Source: Prevotellaceae bacterium UBA3627
GTDB taxonomy: Bacteria; Bacteroidota; Bacteroidia; Bacteroidales; Bacteroidaceae
DNA length: 64,000 nucleotides
NCBI GenBank assembly: GCA_002373375.1
Contig: DFLE01000042.1
Location: 42,835-106,834 of the forward strand
Direction of reading: 5' to 3'
Position 1 is the first letter of the stretch. Each line of letters opens with the position of its first letter. The position numbers were made by a program, and so were the translations under genes. A model generated the notes under the pieces. The model was not told the origin of the DNA, did not search any database, and worked only from the letters and a program-made list of their open reading frames with translations. Below, one piece after another: positions 24,803 to 34,190 of this stretch.

Positions 24803-25612
24803 CTATTTCTCAAAAGGTATCTGAAACCAAGCATATTTGTTGCGTGCCCATGTGTTTTGTCCTACGGTGTAGATTATGGCGAGTAACCACAGAGGCAGCC
24901 TGTCTTTTAATGACTTATGTGTGCTTTTCGTTTGCCATGATCCTGTATAGTTATGAGCACAGAAACTTTTCCTTGTCCTCCTGACTTTTACAGAGTTGCG
25001 GCTATTGAAGAAGTCGCCGTTGAATACATTAATATGTCTGTATTCTTTGTGGCAGAACTCTGCAATGTCATTGATGCGTGTGAAAGTATAATTCAGCCGT
25101 GTCAGTTCATGATGGAAACGCACGGGCAGTTCTGTTACATCGTATGTGCCGTCCTTTTTGACAAAACATTTACCGTTGTATGTATCAAGTATGTCTTTTA
25201 TCCATAGGCAACCTTTTTCCGCTCCTATCACGGCAGCCTCAAAGGCTCTTATCTGGTCACAGCCAATAAAGTAGGGCAGGTTAAGTAACTCGTTGAAATT
25301 CTTGTATATCAAGACATCAGCGTCAAGATATATCCCACCGTAGTTGTATAAGGCATACAAGCGTATATAGTCAGCTGCGAATGCATATTTTTTTGCCTCG
25401 TATGCCTGTTTCGTCCAAGGAGTGCTGTCTATTTCAAAATGCTTTTCTGTTAGATGCAGATTGCTGATACATGAGCAATCCTCAGGTTTTTTCCCCCATA
25501 GCCATATTTCGTAATATGCAAGTTTCTCATTCCATGTGTCAAGACAGCGCACGATGGAATCAGGGAAAGCGTCACCTGACAGCCAACAAAGGTGTATGAT
25601 TTTAGGTATCAT
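24803..25612 (-). CDS. GT32-type glycosyltransferase
   Basis: A 269-residue protein of the DXD-containing sugar-transferase family (Gly_transf_sug). IPKIIHLCWLSGD opens it, and ADYIRLYALYNYGGIYLDAD near residues 80-100 is the family hallmark, with Asp-x-Asp binding metal and donor. It starts 8 bases before the next upstream gene's stop, tightly packed in the operon. Donor unknown; mannose or galactose are usual in this family. Confidence 0.88.
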   Translation of the reverse strand: MIPKIIHLCWLSGDAFPDSIVRCLDTWNEKLAYYEIWLWGKKPEDCSCISNLHLTEKHFEIDSTPWTKQAYEAKKYAFAADYIRLYALYNYGGIYLDADVLIYKNFNELLNLPYFIGCDQIRAFEAAVIGAEKGCLWIKDILDTYNGKCFVKKDGTYDVTELPVRFHHELTRLNYTFTRINDIAEFCHKEYRHINVFNGDFFNSRNSVKVRRTRKSFCAHNYTGSWQTKSTHKSLKDRLPLWLLAIIYTVGQNTWARNKYAWFQIPFEK

Positions 25613-25620
25613 GATAGTGC

Positions 25621-26550
25621 TCAGATGTCTTTATCTATAAATGGAACGTTATTCATTCTTGAAGCCAACAGGGCGAAACATGACAGGTTATACAGTTCTT
25701 TTGCTCTTACCCTGTATATTTTTTCTGATTGTGACATGACGTAGAGATCAAGAAATGTTTTTAACGTTGTCTGTTGTTCTTGCTTCACTCCCGTATGGCC
25801 TAAATTGTCATGACTTAAAATATTGACGGGCAAATCCTCTATTGCATCAAGGAACGTCTTGCTATCTGAAAACACATAAACGGTTTTGCCTTCATTTTCT
25901 GCGATGATTTCGTTTATAGCATTGCGGCATTTTTGAATAAGCGCTTGCTGTTCTTTTTCTGTTTTCAGATGATTGTCGAAAAAGGTATAGCCCTCAAATA
26001 ACTCTAATGCGTTGACAAAGCGGAACTGTATTGAGACGTAATGCTTGTCTGTAATATTTAGTGCCTCATATGCTTGGCGCAATAGTTTGCTTGGCTGGAA
26101 AAGTTCCTGAAACAACTCATGCCAATAGAACCCGGAGTCTTCAAATCTCCAGGGCATACAGTTGCCTGCGTAGTTATAGCAATGATATTGCTTATTTGGG
26201 GTAAGCGAGTTGATTTCTCTCCAGTTAGTCTCATTAATAAGTTTCGTATCGGAAAGAGAATACTCCAACTCGTCAAGTGACATCAGCCAGTCATATTTTG
26301 GGGTAAGATAATCAGACAGACAAAACGGGGTTTCGAAATAGAATTTGAAGTCATATCCATGGGCTTTCGCTACATTGTAGAGCGATATTACCGCTTTTAG
26401 TCTGTCTGCTAATCCAGGGTGAGGAACATCTGGCTCAAAGACAAAATAAAGTATATTTCTTTTCTTAGCTTTGCCAAGGCTGAGTTTCCGCCAATACCGC
26501 ATATTGTGCAGAAAGTATTTTATGTCATATTTAAGATATACTAATCTCAT
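25621..26550 (-). CDS. Possible fucosyltransferase-like glycosyltransferase
   Basis: A 309-residue protein in the middle of the glycosyltransferase run. The segment HPGLADRLKAVISLYNVAKA (residues 44-63) resembles the G-x-G-x-x-(N/D)-R-(L/M) donor motif of GT11/GT23-type fucosyltransferases. SIQFRF and VYVFSDSKTFLDAIE mimic the later GDP-fucose-binding strands. The identification rests on this motif layout and context; DNA context fits a glycan enzyme but another GT-B type is possible. Confidence 0.5.
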   Translation of the reverse strand: MRLVYLKYDIKYFLHNMRYWRKLSLGKAKKRNILYFVFEPDVPHPGLADRLKAVISLYNVAKAHGYDFKFYFETPFCLSDYLTPKYDWLMSLDELEYSLSDTKLINETNWREINSLTPNKQYHCYNYAGNCMPWRFEDSGFYWHELFQELFQPSKLLRQAYEALNITDKHYVSIQFRFVNALELFEGYTFFDNHLKTEKEQQALIQKCRNAINEIIAENEGKTVYVFSDSKTFLDAIEDLPVNILSHDNLGHTGVKQEQQTTLKTFLDLYVMSQSEKIYRVRAKELYNLSCFALLASRMNNVPFIDKDI

Positions 26551-26573
26551 CTTATAAATTTATGTATGTGGTG

Positions 26574-27479
26574 TCACATCTTACCTAACTTCCCTTTTAT
26601 ACCCCGACGTATCATCTTCAGAATCATGAAGTAATCAGAGAAAGAGTATTTATGTCCCTTGAAAAAATTATAGGTTATGGCACCATATAAGTCTATGACA
26701 AATGGAAGTGTTCCGAAATATCTGAAGAAGAAGTTCCTCCCATATTGATGGCAGAAATAGGCTGTATTACGGAAATGATACTTAAGTTTCCATTTGTTTC
26801 TTATAATAGTTTCTTTTTTTGACAGAGTGTTTTGATGACAGTATTTCTCCATAATAGCGTTGCTGACCACTTTCACCTTGTATCCTGCAAGTATTGCCCT
26901 GTAAGAGTAATCTGTGTCATCATAGAGAATGAACAGGTCTTTATTAGGAAGACCAATGCTTTCCACCACCTCGCGTCTTATTAATGGTCCCTCGAAAGCC
27001 ATTCCTTCAATCTCAACAGTTTCATTGTTATTAAGCATTTCAGCCTCCAGACTGTCATCAAATATGTATTTGAGTGGATTGGATAGGTTTTGTTTTCTGG
27101 TTTCAGAAATAAAAGCCTTACCATCCATCAAACGTTTGGGACATAATATACCTGTTTTGTCCTCTGCGGTATAGTGCAGAATAAGCTGCTCTAAACACTG
27201 AGAAGTAGGGAATACATCATCATCCATGCACCATATCCAGTCAGATTTTGTGGTCAAGGCTTCTTTTATGCCTCTGTAGAAACCACCAGCACCACCTACG
27301 TTATCTTGATGTATGGTGATAAGAGATTCTTGAGAATCCAGCCATTCCTTGGTACCATCTGTCGCTCCATTATTGATCACTATAATCTTGTCAACTGGTA
27401 CGGTCTGCGATTTAAGAGCGGTTATAACCCGTTTGAGCAGTTCTAACCTGTTATATGTTACTACTACCGCAACTATCAT
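26574..27479 (-). CDS. GlfT-like galactofuranosyltransferase (GT2)
   Basis: Second GlfT-like GT2 in the operon, 301 residues. VAVVVTYNRLELLKRVI and INNGATDGT give the donor site; DNVGGAGGFYRGIKEA and WIWCMDDDVFP give the metal site; FILYDDTDYSYRA is the later catalytic motif. Similar in plan to the product at 22651-23580, suggesting two distinct furanosyl linkages. It overlaps the next upstream gene by 4 bases. Confidence 0.82.
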   Translation of the reverse strand: MIVAVVVTYNRLELLKRVITALKSQTVPVDKIIVINNGATDGTKEWLDSQESLITIHQDNVGGAGGFYRGIKEALTTKSDWIWCMDDDVFPTSQCLEQLILHYTAEDKTGILCPKRLMDGKAFISETRKQNLSNPLKYIFDDSLEAEMLNNNETVEIEGMAFEGPLIRREVVESIGLPNKDLFILYDDTDYSYRAILAGYKVKVVSNAIMEKYCHQNTLSKKETIIRNKWKLKYHFRNTAYFCHQYGRNFFFRYFGTLPFVIDLYGAITYNFFKGHKYSFSDYFMILKMIRRGIKGKLGKM

Positions 27480-28408
27480 ATTCTATAACCTAACTCTGTT
27501 AGCCAATTCATGATTTTCTTTATACGGATGCTCCATGGAGCCATAGTCAATGCTGTTTCTCTGTTCTTATCTACAAGAACTTGATAATCATCTATATGTG
27601 TAATAATATCCTTTATCTGATCTTCTGCGTTCTGTCTGTCAAGAGTAATGACGGGATTATATCCTATCAGGTCTGTCAATTCTTTTGGGGCTCTGCCGAC
27701 AAGCACACTGCGTGACAACATTCCCTCCCAAAAACGCTGCGTAAGAGTCTCGACACCTCCCGTTACCTCTTGGTCAATATCACAGCGAGGGAGGGCGAGT
27801 GTCACTTTTGCGTCAGACATTGTGTTAAGCAAATCATCCCACGTCATCATCTGGGTTATGATGCTCGTGGAATTAACATGGTTGATACCTTCAAGTGGTT
27901 TGTCAAAAAGGTTTCGCTGCTTGCTGCCATATTCCAAGAAATCTATACTACGTCTTACGAGTGAATCACCTGCATGATATAGGCTTGTGTCAATTCCTTC
28001 TGTGACATGTAGAATATTAACATCGGGGCATCTCCGTCGGATTTCTTCGGCTGTTATGGATGATGTAAAAATAGCAGTTCTTATATTGTGCTTGTAAAAC
28101 CATTTTTCAATTCTGTCATACATTGATGGCCAGCAATCCCAGATAAAAGGTATGGTCTCGCACCATAGATAGTCGGGCCAGCAATCAAAATTAATAGTGA
28201 AAGCCTCCGCGAAACGTAATCTTGCCTGAGATTGGCGAATGTTCAGTGTGGGTGGCTCTATGTGGTGTGCGATACCGTGCAACAGACGTGGAGGATAACA
28301 AGCGTTAGCTGTTAGTCCACCCTCTTTTATCCATTCCTCGTAAGGCTTACACTTAAAATTGCCACTGCTATGCTGTGGATATGGTCTTACTGCTTTAACT
28401 ATCTTCAT
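27476..28408 (-). CDS. GT-B glycosyltransferase
   Basis: A 310-residue protein lacking a full N-terminal Rossmann signature but with the C-terminal half of a GT-B enzyme: HVTEGIDTSLYHAGD, GVETLTQRFWEGMLSRSV with the acidic donor-binding position, and VGRAPKELTDLIG. CETIPFIWDCWPSMYDR lies in the acceptor domain. The family is not named with certainty. Overlaps both neighbours by four bases. Confidence 0.68.
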   Translation of the reverse strand: MKIVKAVRPYPQHSSGNFKCKPYEEWIKEGGLTANACYPPRLLHGIAHHIEPPTLNIRQSQARLRFAEAFTINFDCWPDYLWCETIPFIWDCWPSMYDRIEKWFYKHNIRTAIFTSSITAEEIRRRCPDVNILHVTEGIDTSLYHAGDSLVRRSIDFLEYGSKQRNLFDKPLEGINHVNSTSIITQMMTWDDLLNTMSDAKVTLALPRCDIDQEVTGGVETLTQRFWEGMLSRSVLVGRAPKELTDLIGYNPVITLDRQNAEDQIKDIITHIDDYQVLVDKNRETALTMAPWSIRIKKIMNWLTELGYRI

Positions 28409-29298
28409 TTTAGTTGATAACCGAGAGCCTCTGTAATCTTAATCATTAATCTGCATAGTCTAAGTTCTATTATATATCTAAATATTAGGCATTTTCTTGC
28501 AGATGCTGTACTTCTTGCCACAGCTTGTGCAATGTAATTATGCTTAACCTCTAATTTCTCTCTAAAAGTGAGGCTCTTATATAATTCCTTGTGTTTCTCA
28601 TATATATATCGCATAGATAGGCGCCAACGAAATATGCGATTAGTGATTCTTTGACTATCTGAACAAAATACACGATACACAATTAGAGGTTCATATATTC
28701 TGCAAATCTTAGATAGTTGTGCAAGTCTAATAATCAGTTCTCCTTCTTGATATGCTTGTAGATTCTCATCAAACAATTCTGTTTTAGAAAATACATTTTT
28801 TCTAATAAGCATTGTGGATGTAAAAGCATAGCCTGTATACAAACAGGATTTAGAAATGTCTAATAATTCTGTTTGGTGAGTGTAATATGGAGGTACGTAT
28901 ATTAATGTTTTGTTATTATCAATACGTTCCTCTTTAAAACCACCGATACATAAATCACATTCCAGATGCATCTGCATGGCTTCAACCTGTTTTTCTATTT
29001 TTGTTGACAACCACAAATCGTCATCATCAAGAAAGGCTATATATTCTCCATGAGAATTCTCTATACCGACGTTACGAGCATGATTTCCACCTTTACTTTC
29101 TGCAGGTGAAATGTATATATAATGTATGCCAGTCAGAGCGGTGCAGTACTCTTTTGTTCCATCAGTACTTGCATCGTCAACTACTATAACCTCTATATCT
29201 ATATAAGTCTGTTGTTTTACGCTCTTGATAGCTTGTTTCAGCAAATCCAAGCGATTATGGGTGGTTATTATCGCTGATACTAATTTATTTTCCTGCAT
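28405..29298 (-). CDS. Glycosyltransferase family 2
   Basis: GT-A enzyme. From the chosen ATG the product is about 297 residues: SAIITTHNRLDLLKQAI, VVDDASTDGTKEY, then GGNHARNVGIENSHGEYIAF ending in LDDDDLW, the DXD-type cluster. An ATG six codons earlier is possible. The start lies within the last codons of the upstream gene, whose stop is at 29285. Confidence 0.88.
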   Translation of the reverse strand: MQENKLVSAIITTHNRLDLLKQAIKSVKQQTYIDIEVIVVDDASTDGTKEYCTALTGIHYIYISPAESKGGNHARNVGIENSHGEYIAFLDDDDLWLSTKIEKQVEAMQMHLECDLCIGGFKEERIDNNKTLIYVPPYYTHQTELLDISKSCLYTGYAFTSTMLIRKNVFSKTELFDENLQAYQEGELIIRLAQLSKICRIYEPLIVYRVFCSDSQRITNRIFRWRLSMRYIYEKHKELYKSLTFREKLEVKHNYIAQAVARSTASARKCLIFRYIIELRLCRLMIKITEALGYQLK

Positions 29299-30151
29299 AT
29301 TCTTGACTGTTGTCAAAAATCATAAGTGGTAATGTCTGTACTTTCTTCCCTTTAGCAATGCAATACTGTATAAAGGCGTTTGTAATTAATTCTCCTAAGT
29401 ACCCGATGATGCGAGATACAGCTTTCTCTTCTTTAATATCTTTGAGATAATTATTGCTTATGCTTCTTTCTTCAAAGGCTTGTAAAACAGAGAATAAAAT
29501 AGTGCAGTACTCATTATATGTGGTGTTGTCCATTACAAACATATTGCGTTGGTATATATAGTGCTTTCCCAACGATTGTTCGTATATTTCAGCAAAGTCA
29601 GGATAGGATTCTTCTGCAATTTCTCCAATTAATTGTATAGCCCAATGTGGTGCTTCAGGTGCAAAAGTCACAGAAACTGGAAGAAAACAATATTCTGGTG
29701 ATGGGACTATTATTTTTGTACCTTGTTGTAGTATCCTCTCTATTTCATTATCGAGTCTGTTTGCGTGCTTACGGTAGTTATCCTCTGTACCGGCAAAATA
29801 TTCTATTCGCATACCGTAACTGTTTAGCGGTCTGAATACTGACAGTAAACTGCGTAATGCTATTTTTGTTTTTAATATTACGTTTTTGTATGTGTAGTCT
29901 TTTTGTAATGTGAAAATACGACGATAGTGCATCAGACCTTTGTAATCAGCTGTTGTGTTTTTCCACAGCCAATAGATGCCAGTTAGTTCGCAATACAATG
30001 GATTCTTCTCACTAATATTATCGCCAGTATTGTCTCCTTGAATACCCAAGTCTACATCAGAGATGGCTTTGCCTACATGTAGTGGGAATATATTTTCACC
30101 TTTTAGTATAGTTGCAGGTTTATGATATGCGATTGCTATTTTAATATCCAT
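29285..30151 (-). CDS. DUF4422-family glycosyltransferase-like protein
   Basis: A 288-residue protein of the DUF4422 family, common in capsule loci and often annotated as capsular polysaccharide synthesis protein. Hallmarks: the opening IKIAIAYHKP, the CELTGIYWLWKN segment near residue 55, YKGLMHYRRIF, and YIYQRNMFVMD near residue 205. The fold is thought to be a glycosyltransferase; reaction unknown. Confidence 0.8.
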   Translation of the reverse strand: MDIKIAIAYHKPATILKGENIFPLHVGKAISDVDLGIQGDNTGDNISEKNPLYCELTGIYWLWKNTTADYKGLMHYRRIFTLQKDYTYKNVILKTKIALRSLLSVFRPLNSYGMRIEYFAGTEDNYRKHANRLDNEIERILQQGTKIIVPSPEYCFLPVSVTFAPEAPHWAIQLIGEIAEESYPDFAEIYEQSLGKHYIYQRNMFVMDNTTYNEYCTILFSVLQAFEERSISNNYLKDIKEEKAVSRIIGYLGELITNAFIQYCIAKGKKVQTLPLMIFDNSQEYAGK

Positions 30152-30169
30152 AGAACATCTTCTCTTTGG

Positions 30170-31048
30170 TTATAGTTCCTCTACTTCTAAACTTAGAAAT
30201 TCTTGTGTTATATGCTCAAATTTGGGTTTCATGAAGATTCCATTACAGAGTCCTTTTGCCATTGCCCATAGTTTTGGAAGTTTGTTGTGCTCATATAATA
30301 CTACTGCTGCAATGTCTTTTAAGGTGGTTTTAAGTGTTGATATTATTGAATAGTCTTTATATTTCCTGGTAAGATAGATAAGATTTCTTTCTCTATAGTA
30401 TTTTCTAACTGAATTGTGATTTTCTACCTGTATTCTTTTTATTAGAGGAATATGTTTTATAGTCGTGTTAATACCCAATTCATGAATTAGCTTTGTATGA
30501 AATGTAATCAGAATTTTGTATCCTGCGTTTCTCATACTGTAGCAAATGTCGGTATCAACGAAGTCAATGAACATCTCATTATCAAAACCTCCACATTTTT
30601 TCCACGCTTTTACGTTTGTAAATGATGCAGAGGTTATAACCCATGGAACTCCAAATGTACCCTCGTATCGTTCTTGGTTCGGTTCTTTGTAGTTCCTGTC
30701 TTCTATGTAACATCCTATTATGCCAATATTGTCTTTGGCTATTCCCTTATAGGTGTCCACCATTCCTGGTGTAGCGACCGAGTCTTGGTCAAGAGTTAAT
30801 GCCCATTCATAGCCGTGGGTATAGGCGTATCCGCATATTTGGTTTAAGGCATAGGCAATGCCCATACTTGCATGGTTGTCTATATACAGAATATTATCAT
30901 AGCCTGTCAGATGTACCTTGTAATCCTTGTTGGTAGAGCCATTCTCAATTAGCAGTACGGTGTCAACCTGTTGATGAATGGCATCTATATTTTCTTTCAG
31001 TCTTATAGGCTCAGGGTTATACAGCACTATACCTGCTAATACTTTCAT
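30170..31048 (-). CDS. Rhamnosyltransferase-like GT2
   Basis: GT2 enzyme, 292 residues from the chosen ATG, which gives KVLAGIVLYNPEPIRLKENI, the start of the RfbF-type rhamnosyltransferase group. LLIENGSTN, NHASMGIAYALNQICGYA and ALTLDQDSVATPGMV (DXD region) follow, then GFDNEMFIDFVDTDICYSMR. The ATG ten codons upstream would add residues without family similarity. A 70-base gap separates it from the next upstream gene. Confidence 0.84.
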   Translation of the reverse strand: MKVLAGIVLYNPEPIRLKENIDAIHQQVDTVLLIENGSTNKDYKVHLTGYDNILYIDNHASMGIAYALNQICGYAYTHGYEWALTLDQDSVATPGMVDTYKGIAKDNIGIIGCYIEDRNYKEPNQERYEGTFGVPWVITSASFTNVKAWKKCGGFDNEMFIDFVDTDICYSMRNAGYKILITFHTKLIHELGINTTIKHIPLIKRIQVENHNSVRKYYRERNLIYLTRKYKDYSIISTLKTTLKDIAAVVLYEHNKLPKLWAMAKGLCNGIFMKPKFEHITQEFLSLEVEEL

Positions 31049-31150
31049 CTCATTTCGGTTTATATCAAAAAAAGGCATTTGATTTTATTGCGGGAGAATA
31101 TTTTTTATTCTTCGTAGAGAAATTGATGCTAAATGATATATGTAATTTTT

Positions 31151-32413
31151 TTATTCGGTTAATATTTCTTTATAGGTGTTCAGCAACTGTGTGATAATTT
31201 CCTGTTTGTCATGTCGAAGCATAGCTTTCTTATGGGCTTGCATTCCTATTTCCATATTAACATTATTCTTATCTTCTATCAGAGATTTTATATAATAAGC
31301 TGCCATATATGGATCCGTGGCGGGAAACAGAAAACCGTCTGTGCCATGTGTTACCATAGAGGATGTTCCTCCAACGTTGGTTGCAACTACAGGAATTCCG
31401 AGAATTTGTGCTTCAGCCACACTGTTTGGACTGTTTTCTATGTATGAAGGCTGTACATATACAGTGCTGTGTAATAGTGTATTACGCAATTGCTCTGCGG
31501 TTGCGACTCCACATAGACGTATGTTCAAATCTCCATGCTTCAGCCTGGTGAGCTCTTCAAAGAAATGCGGTGATAAATTACCGAAGACTTTCCACTCAAA
31601 GTCAATGTGCATTACGTTTTTCAATATATCCGCTGTTTTCAATACAAGGTCAAAACCTTTATATGAAGCGTTTGACGATGTGGTTATGATTACTGGTTTA
31701 GCAGGTATTGTGCGTTCTGAGACTTCATAAAAACATGGTCGAAGTATCTCTCCGCCATAGTGATACTCAGCCTGTGGAGCAAGGATTGACATGGCTTGCC
31801 TGTCCCATTCTGTACGCCCAATGACGTGTGGCACGGCTTGCAATATCTTTTTCTCTCTATATATGCTGCGCCTCCAGTACGTAAGATATTGAAATTTGTA
31901 ATATGCTTTTCTGATTCCTTGATTTAGACAGTAACTTAACTCTGACATTCCTGGTGGCAGGAAACTATACATATAGAGGGAGAGAATACCTTGCACATGC
32001 AGACAGCAGGGTACGTTCAGCTCACTTGCTGCCATCGTAGCCAAACCTGTATATAATTCAGAACCGAATACTTCTATTACATCAGGTTTGAAATCAGTGA
32101 TGATTTCTTTGAATCTGTTGATATAGTAAGACCATGATATTTCATCCCTGCTCACGTCATTGTAATGGATGATATCAAGTATTTTCTCTTTCGTTTTTTT
32201 CTTGTGGTTAGGTACGGGATAATATGTTACCTCTCTTTGCTCTGTTTTCCACGGCTGTCCGTCCATACAGAAGCATACTCCCAGTGTTACGTCTGTTTGC
32301 TTGGTTAGTTCATGCTGTAGTGACGAAGTCCAACCTCCTCCGTTGTATCCTCCGTTACCACTTTTAGAATATTCATAGCAAGCGGGATTTGTGGAAAACC
32401 AAAGTACTCTCAT
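31151..32413 (-). CDS. Glycosyltransferase family 4
   Basis: GT-B enzyme of 420 residues. The N-terminal domain starts RVLWFSTNPA and contains a Gly-rich SGNGGYNGGGW loop. The donor domain has TTSSNASYKGFDLVLKTAD and YIENSPNSVAEAQILG, the E-x7-E signature, then PVVATNVGGTSSMV. One-base overlap with the upstream GT2 gene. Confidence 0.88.
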   Translation of the reverse strand: MRVLWFSTNPACYEYSKSGNGGYNGGGWTSSLQHELTKQTDVTLGVCFCMDGQPWKTEQREVTYYPVPNHKKKTKEKILDIIHYNDVSRDEISWSYYINRFKEIITDFKPDVIEVFGSELYTGLATMAASELNVPCCLHVQGILSLYMYSFLPPGMSELSYCLNQGIRKAYYKFQYLTYWRRSIYREKKILQAVPHVIGRTEWDRQAMSILAPQAEYHYGGEILRPCFYEVSERTIPAKPVIITTSSNASYKGFDLVLKTADILKNVMHIDFEWKVFGNLSPHFFEELTRLKHGDLNIRLCGVATAEQLRNTLLHSTVYVQPSYIENSPNSVAEAQILGIPVVATNVGGTSSMVTHGTDGFLFPATDPYMAAYYIKSLIEDKNNVNMEIGMQAHKKAMLRHDKQEIITQLLNTYKEILTE

Positions 32414-33222
32414 TATCTCTGTAAATATTTATAAATACATAGAAGGTCGTAACGATAGTACCAGCAAGGATATAGTCGTCTGCATTCCTCTGGATAGTTT
32501 TCTCGCTCTTCTATAAACAGGCGATAGGTGCACATTTTATGCCAAAAGCCACCTGCCGTCAGACTTAAACTGCCTATATAGTCCTCTCTTATATCCTTTC
32601 TTGGATGACTGGCGGCTATAGTATCCATATCGTGGATTTCTGTAGGGATGGTTGATGAATATACTTTTGCAACAGGTAGCATTCTTAGCAACAAATCTGC
32701 ATCCTCAAATCTACGGAAACGCTCATCATAAGGATGTGCTTTGGCAAAAGATGTCTTGAAGATGGAATGACCACATCCCGGGGATATTTCCCTGAAATAC
32801 CAAGAGCGTAGAGGATTGCTGACGCGTCCCTCAATTGGGTGTTTCTGCAATGTCAGTTTTCCGTCTTTACGTATGTATTTATTGAAGTCTATTATGTCCG
32901 CATCCTGATACAGAGCGCACTCGTTATGCATCACTGTTAGTGCGTCCTTGTATAACTCATCATCAGCATCTAAGAATACGGTCCATTCTCCGTGTGCGCT
33001 GCGTAGTCCTGCGTTTCGCGCGGCACTCGGACCTGCATTCTCCTGTTTTATCAGTGTCAGCCGACTGTTACCAATGCTCTCTACTACAGAAACGCTGCTA
33101 TCTGTAGAACCATCGTCAACAACAATCAACTCTATATCTTGAAAAGATTGTGACAATACACTTTCAATAGACGATAGTATGGTTTGCTCCTTATTATATA
33201 GTGGTATGATTACGCTAATCAT
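32413..33222 (-). CDS. Glycosyltransferase family 2
   Basis: GT-A enzyme of 269 residues. SVIIPLYNKEQTILSSIESV, VVDDGSTDSS, and NAGPSAARNAGLRSAHGEW followed by VFLDADDE supply nucleotide and metal binding. DERFRRFEDADLLLRM holds the catalytic acidic residues. The donor is not predictable. It overlaps its upstream neighbour by 4 bases. Confidence 0.88.
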   Translation of the reverse strand: MISVIIPLYNKEQTILSSIESVLSQSFQDIELIVVDDGSTDSSVSVVESIGNSRLTLIKQENAGPSAARNAGLRSAHGEWTVFLDADDELYKDALTVMHNECALYQDADIIDFNKYIRKDGKLTLQKHPIEGRVSNPLRSWYFREISPGCGHSIFKTSFAKAHPYDERFRRFEDADLLLRMLPVAKVYSSTIPTEIHDMDTIAASHPRKDIREDYIGSLSLTAGGFWHKMCTYRLFIEERENYPEECRRLYPCWYYRYDLLCIYKYLQR

Positions 33223-34187
33223 AACAGGTAAAGTCTTTGGATAAGATTCACCGCTTTTCTATATGTGAGACTATCCAGCTTCACATGAAATATTATATAT
33301 AGCAACAACTTTTCAATAAGACAGTTGTGAGTACCAAAATACTGTTTTATTTTCTCAAAGTCTTTTGTGGAATGATAATACTTGTTAGCGTACATTGTCA
33401 GCAAATGGAGCAATATGAACCGCTTCTGTGCTCCTTTCTCGTAATCATCTATATTATCACAACAATCTTTTATAATTGTGCTGAATGCGTATGATTCCTT
33501 TTCTATGTTTGGTTCCTTGGTTATTGAGCCAGGAGTCTCACGATAATAATATAGTTTCTCTGCACAGAATGCCATACGTTTTACGTACTTTGCTAAGAAG
33601 AAAGACCAATAATTATCTTCGTGTATGATACCTTCTTTAAAGAATAGATTGTTCTCTGTTATAAGTTCTCGTCTGATAAGTCTGTTGGCAGCTGTCACTG
33701 GTATCTTGTCATAATCCAACAGCGAACGTTTTATTAAACTTCTGTCATCTGAGAACTCAGGGAAAGAATGACAGCCAAACTGCTCCATGTCATTATTTTC
33801 CCTAATATATAAGGCTGGCAAGAGGTCCACACCACCATGTTTGTCTGCTATGTTGAGTAAAGTCTCTATGCACTGTGGCACGATGGTGTCATCACTGTCA
33901 AGGAAATAAAGATATTCCCCTGTCGCAGCCTTTATACCTGTATTACGTGCTGCGGAAAGTCCTCCATTTCTTTCTCTGTATATTATTCGGAAGTCAACCT
34001 TTGTGCAGTCTTTGTATGTCGCAACATATTCCTCTGCTATGTGTATGCTTTTGTCCGTTCCCTTGTCATCTACGATGATACACTCTATGTCTGCACCTGT
34101 TTTCTGGGCAGAAACAGAGCGTAAACACTCTACTATATAATGCTCTACATTATATACTGGAATTATGACAGAGACACGATGTCCCAT
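33219..34187 (-). CDS. Glycosyltransferase family 2
   Basis: GT-A enzyme of 322 residues. VSVIIPVYNVEHYIVECLRS, IVDDKGTDKS, RNGGLSAARNTGIKAATGEY and YFLDSDDTI are the standard GT2 elements, and KEGIIHEDNYW is the catalytic E-D motif. It lies 3 bases after the preceding gene's stop. Confidence 0.9.
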   Translation of the reverse strand: MGHRVSVIIPVYNVEHYIVECLRSVSAQKTGADIECIIVDDKGTDKSIHIAEEYVATYKDCTKVDFRIIYRERNGGLSAARNTGIKAATGEYLYFLDSDDTIVPQCIETLLNIADKHGGVDLLPALYIRENNDMEQFGCHSFPEFSDDRSLIKRSLLDYDKIPVTAANRLIRRELITENNLFFKEGIIHEDNYWSFFLAKYVKRMAFCAEKLYYYRETPGSITKEPNIEKESYAFSTIIKDCCDNIDDYEKGAQKRFILLHLLTMYANKYYHSTKDFEKIKQYFGTHNCLIEKLLLYIIFHVKLDSLTYRKAVNLIQRLYLL

Positions 34188-34190
34188 ACT

